This document shows positions 43,720 through 54,900 of a stretch of DNA of 64,000 bases, piece by piece. Under the pieces are notes generated by a model. That model did no database searches, was not told where the DNA came from, and saw nothing but the letters and a program-made list of their open reading frames with translations. The stretch is from Aphrocallistes beatrix. Lineage: Eukaryota > Porifera > Hexactinellida > Sceptrulophora > Aphrocallistidae. The DNA lies in contig OY725497.1 in the NCBI GenBank assembly GCA_963281255.1, forward strand, positions 3,216,968-3,280,967. Reading direction: 5' to 3'. Position 1 is the stretch's first letter, and the number at the start of each line of letters is the position of its first letter. The translations under genes and the position numbers were made by a program.

Positions 43720-44105
43720 TTCGAATAAGCGCCCGGGCGCTTATTTATTTCGTACACCCTTTAGACCCGGCGCTTATTTTTTTCATTCGCTATTTTGACC
43801 CGGCGCTCTTTTTTTTGTTTACTACATTGACTGGCACTTTTATTTTTGCCACAACTGAGAATGTTAGTTCTATCAAAAAAGGATAATGTAATGTTTCAAA
43901 AAGCACTTGTATCTATGCCACTACTGAGAATACTAGTTTGATATGATGTTCAGAGAACTAAAATGCCTCGGCGCTTATTCGAGCCCCGGCGCTTATTCGA
44001 GCCCCGGCGCTTATTCGAGCCCCGGCGCTTATTCAAGCCCCGGCGCTTATTTATTTCGCTCACCCTTTAGACCCGGTGCTTATTCAAACCGGCGCTTATT
44101 CAGGG
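43720..44105. repeat. GC-rich minisatellite of CGGCGCTTATTCGAGCCC
   Basis: An 18-bp unit CGGCGCTTATTCGAGCCC repeats about five times at 43969-44045, flanked on both sides by longer variants (CCCGGCGCTTATTTATTTCG with CACCCTTTAGA). Related text occurs at about 59265. Translation gives a GAYSSP repeat, but the unit also stays conserved outside that frame, so I do not call a gene. Confidence 0.6.
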
Positions 44106-45077
44106 AATATCATGTTTTTTTCTGATATACGAGGGGTACTCAGTATTGTTTGAGCCTGGAGGAGTTGCTTACGTTTGAAAGTGTTGAAATTATTAGGATT
44201 ATTCATCCACCTATTCTTATTTTTGGCTTTAAGTTGGATTTCAATTGGACAAGTTTCTAAAATATTATGCCACATATAAGGGAGTGTCCTTGTGGACTCC
44301 GACACATTTGCAAGTCATTTACTCTGGGATTTTTATTTATTATCTTTACGAAAAATTGATAGTTGGGAAAAACCTTTTTTAATTCAATATTATCAATGGT
44401 GAGGTATATTTTAACAATCCGGGGAGATTCTATGATTATCATAATTAAATTTCGTTTCCTAAACATAAATACATTCTTAAAGATATCCTAATTCGACACT
44501 TGTGGTTGTGTTTTCATATATGCTAATACAAAATATCTACAAAATATCTTACACTCAAGACTCAAATCAAAAGATAAGAATTGGTGGATGAATAATCCTA
44601 GGAATTTTCAACGCAATAAAACGGAAGCACTACTCAAGGCTCAAAACATACAGTACTCCTGTGTAACAATTTCTCTGAAATTGAATAGCATGCTCATTCC
44701 CAATTAGAAAATTACCCGAATTAATAACAAGATATCCGTTAAAGACAAATAATTAGACTATCTTAACATGGCCCATGTTAAAACTAGTCTACTGGCCAAC
44801 ATGTCATGTCGAGTGGAGAGTTCTGAAATTATGATGCTAACCTAACCATGATAAAGCTACATCATTTATTCATGAATAACACAATCAAGAACCTCCTCTT
44901 CCAGAGAACTAGTCACGATATTTTCATATATTCATTAGACGCGATTGAGCATGATATTATGTGATTTTACAAAACCAATTTACTTAACCTAAAAGAGGCA
45001 TAGAATAGGCTGTACGATTTCAAATATATATTGCTCTCTCCATTTAGTTTGACATATTTTAGCTAACGTTGGATTCA
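44106..45077. other. No gene seen
   Basis: AT-rich DNA upstream of the bHLH-PAS gene. Several short minus-strand frames have no recognisable features. Confidence 0.4.
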
Positions 45078-45998
45078 ATGATCCCAAACCGATTTCCCTT
45101 CGCCCCTGATCTGACTTCAGACACATCTTATTTCCCAACTCAGTGCGTTCCAACAATTCGCCAATTCCATACCCTGAACCCCACCCCACATAATGACCTA
45201 CCTTCAGATCCACTTATTCCCGCTCTGATAAGTGCTGATGATTTGGATTTGGCTTCAGCGGTTGGAATTTGTGAAGCCCCAAGATCGAAAACTACTTTTT
45301 CGAATCCATCCGCCAGTAAGCACGGTGCTAAGGTCAAGCCTAAGCTCCTGGAAGATGAAGATCACTCCAAAAGATGGAGAAAAGACTATCACAACGCAAT
45401 CGAAAAAAGGAGGCGGGACCAGATAAATTCTTACATTGAAGATTTGCAGATATTGTTGCTGGAAGAGAAAGTTGTCACCCCCAATTGTGATAAAGTGACG
45501 ACTCTCTCTGCCGCTATTGACTACCTGAAGACCTACAACTCCCGTCTTCCCACATTCTCTATCAGTTCATTCGTAAAGAGCGAATTTACAAGTCTATTCA
45601 CTGAACTTGATGCAACCTTCCTGCTCACATTCAGGTGCTTGGATTACATGATACTCTACGTGTCTGATGGTGCTACGGGCATATTGGGGATACCCCCCTC
45701 CATGTTAATTGGACAAGTACTCCTCAACTTCATCCATTTGGAGGAGGTAGAAGACTTCAAAAGTGAGCAGAGAGCGAGACAGATTAAATGGAATAACTTA
45801 AATTCAAAACGAGAGGAAAAGGCCGACATTAATTTTGTGAATAATATGATTGCGAAAGATCTGGAGACAGGGCATCACAGTCTGTTGCCTATACTATTCC
45901 GTGGTGAATTCAAAAGGATTCCAAATCTAATCCCAGACAAAATGCCCGGAGATACTGATGCTCTCTGTTTTGCAGCGGCACTAAAATCGTTAATATAA
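45078..45998 (+). CDS. bHLH-PAS transcription factor, short
   Basis: 306 residues from the first ATG at 45078, no introns. Residues about 95-155 form a bHLH domain: basic region RKDYHNAIEKRRRDQINSYI with the His-x-x-x-Glu-Lys-Arg-Arg-Arg pattern of E-box binders, then a loop (KVVTPNCDKV) and helix 2 (TTLSAAIDYLKTY). Residues about 185-240 (DATFLLTFRCLDYMILYVS, then GILGIPPSMLIGQ) resemble a PAS-A domain as in ARNT, BMAL or CLOCK proteins. These factors act as dimers in the nucleus, in circadian, hypoxia or xenobiotic responses. The protein ends soon after PAS-A: no PAS-B, no C-terminal activation region. A spliced downstream exon is possible but a stop follows directly. I cannot assign an orthologue. 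Confidence 0.75.
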   Translation: MIPNRFPFAPDLTSDTSYFPTQCVPTIRQFHTLNPTPHNDLPSDPLIPALISADDLDLASAVGICEAPRSKTTFSNPSASKHGAKVKPKLLEDEDHSKRWRKDYHNAIEKRRRDQINSYIEDLQILLLEEKVVTPNCDKVTTLSAAIDYLKTYNSRLPTFSISSFVKSEFTSLFTELDATFLLTFRCLDYMILYVSDGATGILGIPPSMLIGQVLLNFIHLEEVEDFKSEQRARQIKWNNLNSKREEKADINFVNNMIAKDLETGHHSLLPILFRGEFKRIPNLIPDKMPGDTDALCFAAALKSLI

Positions 45999-46299
45999 TA
46001 TCCCATATAAAAATTACAACATTACTTTTTTTTTTCTCTATTTTATCTAATTCTAATCCCCATTACGATGTTATGTTCTGAATCTAAAATATCTATTGAT
46101 TATCTAATTTTTTTTAAATAATACGTATGTAGCGGCTAGGAATTATTCCCTGGATCTAGGTCTTAGAACATTCTGGATATAAGACATCTACGTAGATTCT
46201 AGAAACAACAACAGCAGTTGACTACATATGCGATGCTCAGCGGTTACGTGGTTCGTCCCCACATATCTAAAAACTTGCTGTTGATCTAAAACATATCGC

Positions 46300-46536
46300 A
46301 ATAGAAATCGCATAAAAATAGACAAAAAAACTCCGGTCAGGACACGAATTTCGGCCGGCCGGCCGGAACATCCTCATTTTAGTACTGTGCATCCTATACT
46401 ATTAGTATAGTAGCTATGCTACTATACTAATAAAAAAAGGTTGATTACATGAAACAACTCAATATAACTTGGATTTTTGCAAAATTTCCAATTTCAAAAC
46501 CATCATAAGTATTTTTCACAATTTTGTTATTTTTTT
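46300..46536. other. No gene; palindromes
   Basis: Contains TTTCGGCCGGCCGGCCGGAA (about 46350) and an interrupted palindrome CTATACTATTAGTATAG / CTATACTAATA (about 46393-46432). Confidence 0.4.
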
Positions 46537-46644
46537 GATTTTATCGCGATTCTGAACCAATTGTCTGAAAGGGGAGGCAATGGCGTCAATCGACGTAAAA
46601 TTGCCTCCCCTTTCAGACAATTGGTTCAGAATCGCGATAAAATC
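46537..46644. mobile_element. Perfect hairpin element, 108 bp
   Basis: Two arms of about 46 bp, apparently identical: GATTTTATCGCGATTCTGAA at the left and its complement at the right, with the GGGGAGGCAA / TTGCCTCCCC ends at the loop. The loop (TGGCGTCAATCGACGTAAAA) is short. The arms' perfection implies a recent insertion or ongoing correction. Class unknown. Confidence 0.6.
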
Positions 46645-48430
46645 CTTCTGGCGAGTTATGGTCTTTTAAAGTCAAAAGTTCCCCAAATTTCTGGCTAGTT
46701 TCGAATTTAAAACGCCAAAACTCGCCAAAGAATTATCGCGAGTCATTTGAAAGGAGATGCAATTAAACGTCGATTGGCGCAGAAAAATGGGAGAATTATG
46801 AAAATTCGATGATTATGATGGTTAGAAGGATTTGGAATTGGAATTTTTTTTATAGCGAGGCGTTAATTTAGAGATTTGAGTTTTACTCTAACAAATGGAC
46901 CCCGCGTATCGGGCGGCCAACCGGTGTGCTACAATCAAATCGTCCAGGAGAGGGGCGTCTACGGAGGCGATGCAGATCACAATGAACGGGTTTTTCAAGA
47001 AAAAAATGATGTTGTACCAGTGTCGCACATAACGATGGATTTATTAACTCTCACTTTCATCATGTTGTGCACTGTTGTTTGCTTAAATGTGTAGTACTCA
47101 ATAGTAATGTAGGGTCTGAACTTGATAGCATCCTCTGGAATACCTCTATAGTATTGCAGGTGTTTGATCGTCGGATGTGTTATATGGGTTGGGTTAAAAC
47201 TGCCAATTTAGAGGCTCACCTAGGCTCCTCTGTATCGGGGCGCATCGATGCGAGCACTCCTCATTTTGGCCCAAATAATATTCACCACCGATTATATACA
47301 TTTTTATTGAAGAAACTGCCAGTCACAGAAAGCTGATACTTGGCAAACCAAAAAAGTTTTTATCACTGGTTCGAGTCGTTAACGGAAAATTCGTCTCCAG
47401 AAACCTAAGTTGTATATACAATTTGTAATAATGGAGGAAGTGGGTGCTTTTAGGTGTGGGAATATAATGAGGGGGCCGAAGGCCGATTGCATTTGAAAGG
47501 AGGAATGGAGCTCGAAACCAGGTGTCAAGGAGGCTTTTGAGGTGGAGAATTAAAATAGTCACGTGATATCATGGTATGTTAGGCAGATGATAATGTAATC
47601 ATGGAATTTTGCACTTATGTACAAGCTTGTCCTGTCTGTAGATGTCTTGATTTTCAGCCGCAATGACTCGAAATCATCCTAAAATGAAAATACAGTGGAT
47701 GCCGGTTATATTCTTATTTATGCATTAGATACAATAGCGACGAATTTTCCGACATTCCTAGAACTTCAGTTTTTCGAGCATAACTCTGCCATTAAAAGAG
47801 ATAGAAAGTTGAAATTTGGATAAATTTCAAAATTACTTTTTTCAGCGGGATCCAGAAACAAATTCCTTCTAACCGGAGTTAACTGCTCAGAGCGTTTCTG
47901 AGAACCTGAAAAGATGGACTGAGATCCCGACATGAAAAAATTTCTGATCAAGAATAATGATTATACTGTAATTTTATTGACATAATATTAGAAAAGTTTG
48001 AACCACTATTGATAATGTTGTCTGAAAATAGCAACGAATTTCATTGTGTAGATATTTTCCGGATTATTTGACAGAAAGCTGACGGAGCGAAGAGGCCTCC
48101 ACCCCTATCAGGTCTTCGAGCTGACGGGGCGGGGCTTGCCCCGGCCGCCCCGTTGTACTCTATGCCTATGGTCAACAGCAATCCGGAAATGTGTACTGTT
48201 AACAGCAGCCTTCATATTTTGCAGTGTGTAATTTCAGATATAAAACTAGTAATATTTACAACTTTTTCGGTAAATTTTCAATTAAGTTGATACTAGTGTC
48301 TAATATTAAATTTCGAAGGAATTTTCATAGCAACTAACTTGCTGTTAACAGCAGTTAATAGCAACTATTTATTGTTAACAACTATTTGAAAGCAACTAAT
48401 TCGCTATTATAACAACTTGGTAAAGCAGGC
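46645..48430. other. No gene; Helitron relics
   Basis: Pieces of Helitron core are legible at about 47307-47345 (TTGAAGAAACTGCCAGTCAC) and 47764-47825 (CAGTTTTTCGAGCATAACTC), separated by about 400 bp of other DNA. Around 48095-48155 a GC-rich patch (GGGGCGGGGCTTGCCCCGGC) stands out. Open frames here have no recognisable features. Confidence 0.45.
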
Positions 48431-49010
48431 ATACTACCGAGTGTTCAATAAGTTCGAGTAAAAGGATATTTCCTGAATTAGGATCAAGTTCAAATTAAAT
48501 ATATATGATAACCTACCCTTATCAAGATGTTTTGTGAATTTTTATTTAAGTGGTGTAAGCCTCAATTGATTCGTGGCACGATTTATATCCGATATATCCA
48601 AGACATTTTATTAATATTAGCTTCTATGGCAATACAACCACAACAATTAGAAATGAGCGATATTTTTTATATTTTGCTTTTTATGTAAGTTTTTTATATG
48701 ATTAAATGGAAACAAACCTCCCCGATGGTAAGTATGAGTCATTATTTGTGTAATATTCCCAAGAAATCAGCTTGATTTCTGATATTTGTGAAGTAGCATG
48801 AAATTCAAATTTTCCATAGGAAATGGCTTGAAATGTGGCGTTATGTCGGAAGACGCAAAATGTTTTGTGGCGTATAATTCATGAAACAAGGACTTTTGTC
48901 TCAAAATCCACAAAAAACATCTTGATAGGGTAGTTTATCATATATACTTAATTTGACCTTGATACTAATTCAGGAAATATCCTCATGAACTTATTGAAGA
49001 CTCGGTATCT
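48431..49010. mobile_element. Foldback/TIR element, about 580 bp
   Basis: The left end TACCGAGTGTTCAATAAGTT and the right end (complement) TACCGAGTCTTCAATAAGTT begin TIRs of about 120 bp with scattered mismatches, including AGGATATTTCCTGAATTAG and TATATATGATAA. Mariner-type TIRs often contain a TTCAATAAGTTC-like phrase, but no transposase is present. Confidence 0.6.
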
Positions 49011-49099
49011 AGCTATAATTGGAATGATGACGTAATTGTCAACTTTCTTTATTGTGAATCAACATATGCATCTATGTGGTATATTTTAGTGGAAGTAAT

Positions 49100-49200
49100 A
49101 GATATTAGGCACCATAAGAGTGCCTCATTACTGCCCTCCTCCGAGCACGAAGTGTTTGCCTGCCGTACAATGCAAGTATGCGAAGCCCACGTAACATATA
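49100..49200 (+). mobile_element. Degraded Helitron 3' end
   Basis: CCTCCGAGCACGAAGTGTTTGCCTGCCGTACAATGCAAGTATGCGAAGCCCACG corresponds segment by segment to the Helitron 3' block (gacacgaagtgtccgccag, gcgcaagcaagcgaagcgc), much diverged. Confidence 0.4.
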
Positions 49201-49270
49201 AATTGAAAATCACTCACACCAAAAATATTTTAGACAAAATGAAAGAGAACTAAATGACTGATCAGTGAAT

Positions 49271-50041
49271 TCAATTCCTGTTCCTAGAGGTTCTGTTTAT
49301 CCCAACAAAATTGTTCACCAACTTAACAAGCCATACCATTTGTACAAATGTAATGAATCCAACAGTGAGGAAACATATTGATGGAATTCGAGAGAAAAGA
49401 TGTCTAAGCGAGACCTGATAGGTTAAACAAAATTTCAGAAATAATAAAGGAAATGAAAGTATACGACAGAGAAAGAAAGTGATGATAAAAAATATCTGAT
49501 TCCAAAAATAAAATTTTGTCTCTTCCAAATAAAATACTTTAAGAAATCTTCTCGTACACCAAAAAAAGTTACTTATATCCATCAACATAAGTGATCCAAG
49601 GACAAAATCTCCGAACCCTCTTCTAATGTTATACAGGTCAAAAGCAATTGGATAGCCGATGGCCAAAATCCCAACGTGATGAAACACGATAAGGAATTCA
49701 CTCTTGATGAATTTCAACAGTATGCTGATCGAATTTTCGAGACCTTTTTCTCTGATATATGATATGTACATAGCCACCAGATCATAGATGATATATGGGA
49801 AAATAAAAGAAATAATAGGTTTGTACAGTTTGGACCTAAAATATATCATTTCTAGCTGGGTCTCCCACATCACAAGTACTCCACCAGTGACGACACAGAC
49901 AGATTGTATAGCACAAACACTCCTCTCGGCCAATAATATTGAAATACGTTCTGTATAGCTCAATTTCTTATAGAACCAGATAAAGAATAAGTACATACTC
50001 GGGAAAGTTATAATTCCCAGGGCGCATGTCTGTAAATACAT
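49271..50041 (-). CDS. TLC-domain membrane protein, TLCD3/FAM57-like
   Basis: 256 residues from the ATG at 50041, one exon. About six to seven hydrophobic segments run through the protein. FLIVFHHVGILAIGYPIAF, then RRGFGDFVLGSLMLMDISN, then FFLCRILSFPLLF match the TLC (TRAM-LAG1-CLN8) core of TLCD3/FAM57 proteins, including the consecutive His residues and the G-D-F segment. The length (about 250) also fits that family. FAM57B is reported to modulate ceramide metabolism at the ER/Golgi; whether this protein has ceramide synthase activity cannot be told from sequence. Codons are AT-rich, unlike the GC-richer neighbours. Convergence or operon-like coupling with the next gene is not indicated: the spacing is about 650 bp. 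Confidence 0.75.
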   Translation of the reverse strand: MYLQTCALGIITFPSMYLFFIWFYKKLSYTERISILLAERSVCAIQSVCVVTGGVLVMWETQLEMIYFRSKLYKPIISFIFPYIIYDLVAMYISYIREKGLENSISILLKFIKSEFLIVFHHVGILAIGYPIAFDLYNIRRGFGDFVLGSLMLMDISNFFWCTRRFLKVFYLEETKFYFWNQIFFIITFFLCRILSFPLLFLKFCLTYQVSLRHLFSRIPSICFLTVGFITFVQMVWLVKLVNNFVGINRTSRNRN

Positions 50042-50696
50042 TCACAAATAAAGCAATGACAAGAGCTAAGGCTTATCTAGTGTCAAACATAATACTGTAG
50101 TTAGAATGGGAAATATTATAACAGTGATACTCTGGTACAATTTTTGTACTTATAAACCTCAAGTAGATAATTGTATTCAAATGCATACATCAACAAATAT
50201 AGGATAAAATGTCGATCGACAGACTGATAGTGCAACTCCATAAAAACACCAAGCAGGATCCAGAGATGTGAATTTTGAAAATATCCATGCAACAAATATT
50301 AATAACTTTATTCACATTATAACTATTTAAAAATTGATTTTTGTGATGTCCTTTCTAACTTAAAATCAAATTTGTGCAAATATGTAAAATGGGTGCGGCT
50401 TTCAAAAACTTTACGCGTGCGCCAAATTATAGATTCGCCCTGAGCTCCAGCTTTTTTATGAAATTTCTCCATTATGTTTTTGGGATAAAAATAGCAAAAG
50501 CTAATTATACTTATTGAATGATATAGAAACTTAAATAATTTATTCACAATTCAAACTAATGCAAAAGAAAACTGGTAAAAGTTGGATAAATATCTTCATA
50601 AGCAACAAGCTTTTTTGCAGAAGTTAATATTAAGGTTAGGTTTATTAAATATACTAACAGCTAAACTTAGTCCCATGAATAGGAACCTTCAACATT

Positions 50697-51624
50697 TCAA
50701 CATGACATAGTATGAGTCATAAAGTCGTCATAGCCTAAGCTAGCATAGCCTTGTCTCTGTGTGTCGCGCGAAATGAAAAAGCTTGAGAGGGAGCGGATTC
50801 TAGTAGTGAGAGCGATAAAATCGTCGAAGTAAATTTTCCCATTGGTATTATAGCGCTTCATAATCACGTTAAGAGCTGTGGCGGATAGAGAGTATCCGAA
50901 ACTGGAGATAGCTGACTTGAGCTCTTGTTCGTCTAGGGAACCAGAATGGTCTTTATCTAATTGTTCAAACGTCTGTTTCCATTTTTGAAGAACAACCCAG
51001 AGTTCTTTAAACTCAGGAAACTCCATCTTGCCTGAGAAGAGAAGAAAATCATATATAATCCACATCCAAATACGTACCAAGTACGTGCTTACCTGATCTG
51101 TCGCGGTCCAGGAGTGTTATCATTATCTTACAAGTCTCTTGAGTGAAGGGCTTGTATGAACCGGTGAACCCAGACTGACTCAGACACTTACACAACTCTA
51201 CTGCATCGATCTTCTGGTCGGCGCCTGCTACCATGGAGAACGTTGCCCAGAGAGGGTCAGCGGGGGGAGCCTGGGCGCCATAAGGATTGGCGGCAGGGGG
51301 CGCTCCGTAGCCTACACCCGGCCCCGCAGTCCCGGGCTGTGCGGCGGAGGGGGCGCCGTATGGACTGGCGTGAGGAGCTGTAGGCGCGCCGTATGGGGAG
51401 GATTGAGGTACAGCTGGGGTCCCATAGGGGAAAGATTGGGGGACAGCGGGAGCTGCTTGAGTTCCGTAGGGAGAGGGCTGGGGAGCAGCTGGGGTCCCGT
51501 AAGGGGAAGGTTGAGCGGCCCCGAAGCCAGGAACTCCTGGATGCCCTGCTGGGTACTGTCCGGGAGGAGGTTGACCGTATTGGCCGGGAGCTGGGGCTCC
51601 GGGGTAACCTGATTGATGAGACAT
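50697..51624 (-). CDS. SRI: Sorcin/grancalcin-like penta-EF-hand protein
   Basis: Two exons: 51624-51093 and 51031-50697, with a 61-bp GT-AG intron (GTAAGC ... TTCTCAG). The protein has 288 residues. Residues 1-115 are a Pro/Gly/Tyr/Gln-rich tail with repeated SPYGTPA-type units. Then come five EF-hands: DPLWATFSMVAGADQKIDAV, LLDRDRSGKMEFPEF, QLDKDHSGSLDEQEL (a canonical calcium loop), YNTNGKIYFDDF and a final dimerisation hand ending YDDFMTHTMSC. The motif string GSYKPFTQETCKIM is diagnostic of the sorcin/grancalcin group. Such proteins bind calcium, form dimers and move to membranes, modulating ion channels. The N-terminal tail is much longer than in vertebrate sorcin and nearer in length to peflin, but the core is sorcin-like. 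The next gene on the same strand ends 332 bp upstream. Confidence 0.88.
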
Positions 51625-51893
51625 CTGAGACTAATGATAGATAGTGTTGCATTGGATAATGCGGAATAGAAGAAAGAGGAATGTAATATGAAATATGCGA
51701 TAATAACTGCATAATAGTGCATATAAAGTAATATATTAAACATAAACCAATCACGATAAAATCAAAATGTCAAACAAACATCAGAGACAAGAAGCCATCG
51801 ATTATGTACAGATACTGTAAGTGAAAGATTACAAGAGATAGAGGTGAGCTTAAGAGATTTACTGGGCATGGATACTATATTCTTATGTGCTCA

Positions 51894-51950
51894 GAGAATG
51901 AGGGAAGGGAGGGGAGGAGGGGAGAGAGGAAGGGAGGGAGGGAGAGAGGG
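51894..51950. repeat. Purine-rich simple repeat
   Basis: GGGAGGGGAGGAGGGGAGAG and similar AGGG runs immediately past the stop of the RapGAP-BTB gene, hence probably in its 3' untranslated region (pyrimidine-rich in the transcript). Confidence 0.6.
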
Positions 51951-51956
51951 AATAAT

Positions 51957-54900
51957 TCAGGCATCTGTAGCCTCGACTGAGTTAGGATCCAGCTGGAATG
52001 CAATGGCTTGCATTGCAGCGTCTGTTTCGATGATGTTAGCATTAGCTAGCCTCATCAGCTGGGAGGAGGACAACTTCTTAAGGTCTAGCTCTCGGAGCAA
52101 ATGGTCTGAAGGAATAATAAAAACATAAAGAGAAGAATCGGTGTTATATTAATGATGAGGTAAGAAGAAATAATTAGGGATTTTACATTTTTACCATTTG
52201 ATGTTGATTCTACTCTTTCCCCTACGTCCATGGTTCTCAAGGAGACAGTACCCTCGTTCCCCACAAATCAACTTACTAATGAACGTGCTCTTTTGATCTA
52301 GCGGCTGGTAGTGAGCATCTCCCCAGGCGAGGATGGCATTCAGCTTCACTTCTTCCTGAGCCTTCAAGTTCCTCTGCATGATGGAGGAGAGCAGAAATTC
52401 TGAAATGTTAGGAAAGAAGTCTGAACACAAAACCTCTTCTGCGTGGAGATCTGTAAACGCCAACACCTGAAAATATCAGAATAAACAAGATTGTAATGAG
52501 GATTGATTCAGCAATCACGACTGCAGTATTCAAAATACTGAGTCTACCTTAACAGTGAGAGTCTTGGCGCTGGGGAAATGGATATAAGTCTCCAGGGAGG
52601 AGAGAACTGGACAGATGAGGTCTAAGTGCAGGCAATGGGGGAGGTGCTCGAAGCAAGCCTGTCTCAGTTCAGGGAGGTCAAACAGGTCTGAGGCGCTGAC
52701 TAGTCCGGCGATTGTGAGAGGATTGATAACGCACTGTCCGCACACTAGGTATTCCATCAGCTGACTGAAGCTTATCTGGATAAATCAGTTGCTAATTTAT
52801 AGTATCCCACCAGACAATATGGGTTTAATTATAGTGTAATTACAAAGTTTAATCTACTGAAATAATTATATCTTGGTGTAACGTGCCAATTAAGCAGTGT
52901 TGCCAGATGAACTGCTTAGCATGTTCATGCCACATACCTTCAAATGTTCATGCCAAGTTCATGCCATACAGTATTAAATGTTCTTGCCAAGTTCTTGCCA
53001 AAGCTCAAATGTTTATATCAAGTTCATGCCATGTCATGTCAAATGAAAGAAGTATTTTGCCATGTTCATGCCAAAAGTAAGAAGTATTTTGCCATGTTCA
53101 TGCCAAAAGTAAGAAGTGTTTATGTCATGTTTATGTCAAAAATAAAAGTTCGTGCCATATTCATGCCAAAGTTCATGTTCCATGCCATGATATGGCAACA
53201 TTGCAATTAAGGAATTCCCACTAATGCATCTGAGATGTGTGTGATAACATCTCTACATTAAAACTTCATACAAAATCGGAAAACATATTCTTCATTAAAT
53301 GACACCAATAGGAGGCCCCTACGAATATGAGTTCGACAGCTGAGTAGCGTGTGAAAGCAAAAATAGCGCGCTTATTTTGAATGAATCAACACAAAATGTG
53401 TATTTTATTATAAATCAATGAACAGACCCCTAAGAACTAGGTAACTACTCGTACATATTAGTATGATAATGCCGGGGCAGGGAATTTCGGTCAAAGTATC
53501 ACTGCACTATAACCACACCAGTACACTATATCCATGAAATTTGTATGGAACATCTTGGACGGGGCATCTCAAACTGGTCAAAATGATCACTATATCCAAT
53601 ATCTACTGCAAATTGTTTCAATTGTTCGAGAAAGTTTATAAAGTTTCTGATACTCACTTCATCGAAATCCTCATACACATACTGATCGAGATGTGCATAC
53701 TCGTTAATCCTACGGAAACTGCTCTTCTCTGCGCCTCTAAAACTACCCACCTTCCCTCTGAAGGACTTCTTCTTGCTCTCCACCGAAGTAGCGCTGTGTC
53801 TCTCCAAAGGAGACTCACAGTTGAACCTCCGACGGAGTTTGTGGGACATTGAGCTACTGGGGCGACGAGTCAGAGAGGAGCGTTTCGTCGACTTTTTAGT
53901 TTTTTTACTCTTATCAGGCGGCTTTGATAGGAGCGAGGCCAGAGTCCGAGATCTGCTGGCGATGATAGACCTTATCCCTATCGAACATTCCACATTTAGA
54001 ACCCAAACTACTCTGTAACTATAGAGCTACATGTATAGGTCAGAATGCTTACCAAATATCGGGATTTGATTAGGACTGACAATAAAAACAACATCACACA
54101 GCTCCGGCACAGAAAATGCCTTCTTATAGTCGGACACTAGTCTCTCTACATTCTCGTACATCTCAGTATTCAGGAAAGGAGTCTTGAATCCCCTCCTCAC
54201 TGTGACCTTTCGCACACATTCATAGTCTTCCATAGCGCGACATAGGTGCTCCAAAAGATAGGTGCGCGTCCGTTTCTGTAGCTGCTGGAATTTGGGACTT
54301 TTGACTGCGGCTTTCTCTGAGTTAATACATTTACAAATGATAAAGTCTTTCAGTCCTGGACCGGGTTCGAAGAGGTCGTTCTCGAAAAGGTAGGGACTGA
54401 AGATAGGGACTCCGTCTCTACACACTGTCGCGATCTTGTAGCCGACCTAAGGTATTCGCACATAATATTACTAACTGGAATCTGATAAAAAAGGCTCACA
54501 CAACTTCCTCGGAAAAATAAATCTTGTGCGAGTTATTTAAAAAATACAGTCAACTCCGCTTAATCGGGACAAGTCTCCAGCAACTGAATGGTTCCCATAC
54601 ATAGAAGCTAATACTAAATTTAATCGGTTAATTGGGAATTCCGCTAATAGGGGAAAAATATCCGGGACCAAAGTGTCCCGATTAAGCGGAGTCACCTTCA
54701 ATTCAATTTCGTGATAAATCTCAATTGTCTATAAGATTAACATTAATATAATTAAAATCCCTATAAGCTCCAACTCACCGGCACTGAAGAGTCGTTTCCG
54801 TATAGGACCTTAACAACAATGAACACGTGTATGTATTGCGACTTGACAGCTCTGGGAGAGAAGACCGCGTCCCCTTCAAGGAATATGATGCAGACTAGGT

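Noticed and set aside
43960-44060. Possible CRISPR-like array
   Set aside because: Repeats are back to back with no unique spacers, in an intron-bearing eukaryotic genome.
43943-44125. Open frame with GAYSSP repeats, resembling a repetitive structural protein
   Set aside because: It is a direct translation of an 18-bp minisatellite that stays conserved outside the frame; no signal peptide or other coding evidence.
47039-47336. Possible short gene at 47 kb
   Set aside because: No recognisable domain, and its end overlaps a Helitron relic.
51257-51754. Ser/Arg/Pro-rich frames overlapping the sorcin-like gene
   Set aside because: Out-of-frame translations of its Pro/Gly-rich N-terminal tail.
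51896-52128. Plus-strand frame with Gly/Arg/Glu run
   Set aside because: Covers the purine-rich simple repeat and the antisense of the last RapGAP-BTB exon.
52883-53210. Met/Cys/His-rich frames suggesting a metal-binding protein
   Set aside because: They translate the TTCATGCCA minisatellite inside an intron.
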